From JBEEOW01 sp041191405 (lineage in GTDB: Bacteria; Bacteroidota; Bacteroidia; Cytophagales; UBA9547), in the NCBI GenBank assembly GCA_041191405.1, contig JBEEOW010000010.1:57921-121920 (forward strand): a stretch of 64,000 nucleotides of DNA, in the 5' to 3' direction. The notes beneath the pieces were generated by a model that ran no database searches, was not told the DNA's origin, and worked only from the letters and a program-made list of their open reading frames with translations. This document shows, piece by piece, positions 61,308 to 64,000 of this stretch (position 1 is the first letter of the stretch; each line of letters opens with the position of its first letter). The translations under genes were made by a program, and so were the position numbers.

Positions 61308-61590
61308 TTGATATTTAAAGCCCAAAAAATAGCATTATAATTTTATATTATTGAAATCAACTTTTGTATGTTCGATTGAAACCTTGTACTATTTTTATAC
61401 GTAATTGCACAAATTCATTTTTAAACTGTAAAAAATTAGATAAAATTTATACTAATCACAGTGAAATTTTCTAATTTAGAGCAGTAAAATGAAAAAATTA
61501 TAACCCTAAAATGAAGTGTTTTTAATTGTAAAACGCTTGTAATCATAGAGTTTTTAAATTGAATTAATAATGAGTTTTAAGTAATAAGAG
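61308..61590. other. 283-bp A/T-rich intergenic region
   Basis: No ORF or clear hairpin. It must hold the promoter of the FKBP gene; no perfect -7 box was seen close to the start. Confidence 0.4.
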
Positions 61591-62478
61591 ATGAATTTAA
61601 AAAAACACTACCTCTGTTCGGCATTTGTTGCCCTTATTTCAATAGGTGCGTATGCACAAAAAGATTACACCACAGCTCCATCAGGTTTGAAATATAAATT
61701 TTTTACCCAGAATAAAAAAGGTGTAAAAGCCAAGGCGGGTGATATGGTGACAGTGGCATTCACGATTAAAAATCATAAGGATTCAATTATTGAAACTACT
61801 TATGGAAAACCACGTCCATTAAGATTTCCATTAAATGCTTCACCCTTTAAAGGTTCATTTGAAGAAGGTTTAAGTTTAATGTCAGAAGGAGATAGTGCTT
61901 CATTTTTAGTGAAAGCAGATTCAATGTTTAATGTAAAAAAAGGAGGTTTACCTTTACCTGCATACATAAAACCAGGCAGTTTGTTGAAATTTACAGTAAA
62001 ATTGAATAAAGTACAAAATATTCAAGACTTCAAAAAAGAAAAGCTTGCCCATTACGAAGCACAAAAAGTTGAAGATGACAAAGCAATTAATGCCTACTTA
62101 ACTTCAAAAGGATTAACAGCTGAAAAACTTGAAGGTGGGATATATAAAGTAAAGTTAACTGAAGGTACAGGTGCTCAATTAGTTGGAAAAGGTCAGTTGG
62201 TTACTATGAATTATACAGGCATTATACTTGCAGGTGAAAAGCCATTTGATAGTTCAGTTGAGAAAAAAGTGCCATTTGAAATTGAATTAGGCGTAGGTTT
62301 GCAAATTAAAGGTTTAGACGATGGAATAACTTCAATGAAAGTTGGAGAAAAAAGCATCCTTTTAATCCCATCATATTTAGCCTATGGCGAAAGAGGGCAG
62401 CATGGAATTGTACCTCCCAATTCAGTTCTTATTTATGAAGTGGTAATTTTAGGGGCTGGTGCTCCAACAGGAAAATAA
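61591..62478 (+). CDS. FKBP-type peptidyl-prolyl isomerase with two FKBP domains
   Basis: The product has 295 residues with a signal peptide (FVALISIGAYAQ). The first FKBP-like domain (about 27-155) is degenerate (LKYKFFTQNKKGVKAKAGDMVTVAFTIKN ... EEGLSLMSEGDSASFLV). The second, at about 178-290, has the canonical core LVTMNYTGIILAGEKPFDSS, VPFEIELGVGLQIKGLDDGITSMKVGEKSILLIPSYLAYGERG and VPPNSVLIYEVVIL. In Bacteroidota, exported FKBPs fold envelope proteins, and GldI (also an FKBP lipoprotein) belongs to the gliding set, but this protein lacks a lipobox. Confidence 0.9.
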   Translation: MNLKKHYLCSAFVALISIGAYAQKDYTTAPSGLKYKFFTQNKKGVKAKAGDMVTVAFTIKNHKDSIIETTYGKPRPLRFPLNASPFKGSFEEGLSLMSEGDSASFLVKADSMFNVKKGGLPLPAYIKPGSLLKFTVKLNKVQNIQDFKKEKLAHYEAQKVEDDKAINAYLTSKGLTAEKLEGGIYKVKLTEGTGAQLVGKGQLVTMNYTGIILAGEKPFDSSVEKKVPFEIELGVGLQIKGLDDGITSMKVGEKSILLIPSYLAYGERGQHGIVPPNSVLIYEVVILGAGAPTGK

Positions 62479-62501
62479 TATTTCATTATCAATAGTATTT
62501 T

Positions 62502-62536
62502 AAAGGACTTGCAAACCACTTTGCAAGTCCTTTTTT
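62502..62536 (+). terminator. Terminator of the FKBP gene
   Basis: AAAGGACTTGCAAA (62502-62515) pairs with TTTGCAAGTCCTTT (62520-62533), 14-bp perfect stem, with T residues after. Confidence 0.94.
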
Positions 62537-62703
62537 ATTTGATAAAAAATATAACTATAACAATAAGTTTTGTTACAATATGTTTATATTTCGTTTTAGT
62601 GGGTTAATGTAACGGTTCATTTGAAAAAATAAAACAATAAATATTTGTTAATAAAGATTTTTATTTTGATATTGCTTTTACTATAGTCAAAACACTATCA
62701 TTT

Positions 62704-63858
62704 ATGAAAAAAATTTATTTAAAATTAAGCTTAGTAGCATTAATTGCTGCTGGAATTTCTTCTTGTGGAAAGAAGAAAGAAGAAGAAAACAATGTAACAG
62801 CTACAGTTTCTAAGGAACAAGCAACAACAACAATCAACTCATCAGCTGAAAGAACTTACACAGACATTGTTGATTTAACATCATCGGAAGGTGTTGAAAC
62901 ACTTAAGTCAATGGATAATTTAATGTCAGGTGCTACTGGAAACCCATTTAGATTAGCTGAAGAAACCAACAAAGAGAAAATTGTTTTGAAAATTAAAGAA
63001 TACAGAGATTTTTTCTTGCCAAGCAACAATACAATTTCTTTTGGTAGAAAAGCTGAAGAAAGATTTGATTTTAATGGCAATGTAGGAACTTATATCTGGA
63101 ACAAAACAACTGAAAACTGGGACAAACAAGCTGATAGTGCAACTGCTACTACAATTGTTATGCAATTCCCAAGTGATTCTACTAAAACAACTAACGACGC
63201 AACTTTAACAATAAGTAAATACACTGACGTTGCAGTTAATAATGATGGTACTACTGAATATATGCCAACTGCAATAACTGCTGAATTAACAGTAAATTCA
63301 GTAAAACAAGTTGGTTTACAATTAACTGCATCATATAATACAAATACAGGTAATCCTAACTCTTTAAAATCAGCATTATTTGTTAAACCATTTACTTTAA
63401 ATACTGATTTTAGTATATCTGGATCAGTTGTAACTTTAACTTCTTCAGTTGATAAAGAAGGAGAAGCTAACCATGTAATGTCTGAGGGTATCTCTGTAAC
63501 AATGGGTGATATTGCTAACATGGAAAATCCTAAGAAAATTAACAATGCTTATGTACAATGCAGAGATTTGAAATTTGAAGGTAGTTTTGATGTAGAAAAC
63601 TTTGAAAATGACTCAACTTCATCATTAACAAATAGATTTAATAAATATGCAGTTGTTAATTTAAATAGTTTCCCTGCTGGAGATAGACTTGCAAATGTTA
63701 AAATGGTTGAATCAACTGACCCAATTGACAACTCAACTAAAAATGATTTATATATTATTTTTAACAATGGTGATAAAGAATTATTAGAAACATTCTTTGA
63801 CAAACATGTTGATAAAGTTTCTGATTTTATGGAAAATGAACTTTCTTTGAATAAATAA
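62704..63858 (+). CDS. Lipoprotein of unknown function
   Basis: The product has 384 residues with a lipoprotein signal and Cys21 (AAGISSCGKKKEEENN). The mature part is rich in Thr, Asn and Asp (TTINSSAERTYTDIVDLTSSEGVETL, YTDVAVNNDGTTEYMPTAITAELTVN) and ends in a charged helix (LLETFFDKHVDKVSDFMENELSLNK). The beta-rich character suggests a surface-anchored domain. No family recognised. It is a single transcription unit next to a candidate IS end. Confidence 0.7.
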   Translation: MKKIYLKLSLVALIAAGISSCGKKKEEENNVTATVSKEQATTTINSSAERTYTDIVDLTSSEGVETLKSMDNLMSGATGNPFRLAEETNKEKIVLKIKEYRDFFLPSNNTISFGRKAEERFDFNGNVGTYIWNKTTENWDKQADSATATTIVMQFPSDSTKTTNDATLTISKYTDVAVNNDGTTEYMPTAITAELTVNSVKQVGLQLTASYNTNTGNPNSLKSALFVKPFTLNTDFSISGSVVTLTSSVDKEGEANHVMSEGISVTMGDIANMENPKKINNAYVQCRDLKFEGSFDVENFENDSTSSLTNRFNKYAVVNLNSFPAGDRLANVKMVESTDPIDNSTKNDLYIIFNNGDKELLETFFDKHVDKVSDFMENELSLNK

Positions 63859-63873
63859 TTCATTTATAGTTTT

Positions 63874-64000
63874 TGACTAGTCCTGAAAAAAGTTGACACG
63901 GTCTTTATTTACAAATTTATATATAAACCTCGGAAGATTTTTCTTTCGAGGTTTTTTTCTTCCACTTTTTGAGTCTTACACTATTCTGTATATGCATTTG
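63874..64000 (-). mobile_element. Candidate end of an insertion sequence (IS3-like), truncated by window edge
   Basis: Beginning at TGACTAGTCCTGAAAAAAGTTGACACGG (63874-63901) there is sequence unlike the gene-dense surroundings. It looks like an IS3-type terminal sequence, of the form TGA...AAAAAAGTTGACAC. Behind it lies a hairpin AAACCTCG-G-AA / TTCGAGGTTT (63925-63935 with 63945-63954) with a T-run, of the kind insertion sequences use near their ends. Confidence 0.45.
63917..64000 (-). CDS. Possible C-terminal end of an IS transposase (partial)
   Basis: The minus strand is open from the window edge to a TAA at 63917-63919 (27 codons), reading QMHIQNSVRLKKWKKK and a Lys/Ser-rich tail. Basic endings of this type (x-L-K-K-x-W-K-K) are seen at the C-terminus of IS3-family OrfB proteins of Bacteroidota, and it lies directly inside the putative terminal sequence. 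Too short to be certain. Confidence 0.4.
   Translation of the reverse strand, partial: QMHIQNSVRLKKWKKKTSKEKSSEVYI

Noticed and set aside
1..64000. tRNA, rRNA or CRISPR loci
   Set aside because: No cloverleaf-like T-loop sequences, rRNA motifs or evenly spaced repeat-spacer arrays were found in a manual read; a tRNAscan/CRISPR search would be decisive.

Overview
The window is an AT-rich, gene-dense piece of chromosome from a member of the Bacteroidota. The assignment rests on several lineage markers. There are four gliding / type IX secretion (T9SS) lipoprotein or membrane genes (gldJ, gldD, gldE, gldB) and a 2416-residue surface protein ending in a gliding-associated (type B, CHU_C-like) T9SS sorting domain. 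Starts lack Shine-Dalgarno sites, several upstream regions carry TAnnTTTG-like -7 boxes, and small lipoproteins and DUF4286 are present. No rRNA, tRNA or CRISPR array was recognised. The exact order is not resolved from the sequence; it looks like a Chitinophagales/Sphingobacteriales-type housekeeping region rather than an island.

Layout. 1-10 kb: partial TerC, an ABC exporter, gldJ, an LTA-synthase-like membrane hydrolase, a PLP desulfhydrase/deaminase, a DEAD-box helicase and ttcA. 10-16 kb: a MerR/B12-binding photoreceptor-type regulator with a CruF-like carotenoid gene, DUF4286, a LemA-TPM-TPM operon and a GT39-like membrane protein. 16-20 kb: gamma-carbonic anhydrase, recA, bestrophin plus beta-carbonic anhydrase, and tadA. 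20.9-28.2 kb: the giant T9SS cargo. 28-37 kb: SNF2 helicase, a frameshifted AAA/PD-(D/E)XK gene, and the gldD-gldE-ssb-mutY block. 37-40 kb: HU, a TPR protein, a 31-residue COX24/mS38-like protein and RNase G. 40.2-43.9 kb: an accessory segment with an IS110-family element bounded by two copies of a 70-nt repeat. 43.9-54 kb: two tiny lipoproteins, a Fur-family regulator, a hydrolase, dipeptide epimerase, a Gre-like protein, heptose kinase, a two-component pair, an RNA methyltransferase and an EVE protein. 54.2-54.6 kb: an AT-rich gene-free stretch with a cluster of DnaA boxes, a candidate replication origin. 54.6-64 kb: a lone ABC ATPase, a NYN nuclease fused to a cold-shock domain, gldB with a permease and a TlpA thioredoxin, a PorT-like barrel, a double-FKBP isomerase, a lipoprotein, and what looks like the end of an insertion sequence at the right edge.

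How it fits together. The gld genes and the giant type B cargo point to T9SS secretion and probably gliding. gldB heads a three-gene run with an AI-2E-type permease and a periplasmic thioredoxin. The W-x9-EH regulator beside the carotenoid gene suggests light/B12 control of pigment synthesis. Bestrophin and beta-carbonic anhydrase, 19 bp apart, suggest a bicarbonate-handling pair. Most of the remainder is core information processing (RecA, MutY, SSB, HU, RNase G, TadA, TtcA).

The observations most worth a second look are the DnaA-box cluster, the structured leader of the IS110 element (candidate bridge RNA), the NYN-cold-shock fusion, the twin micro-lipoproteins beside the Fur regulator, and the bestrophin-carbonic anhydrase pair.
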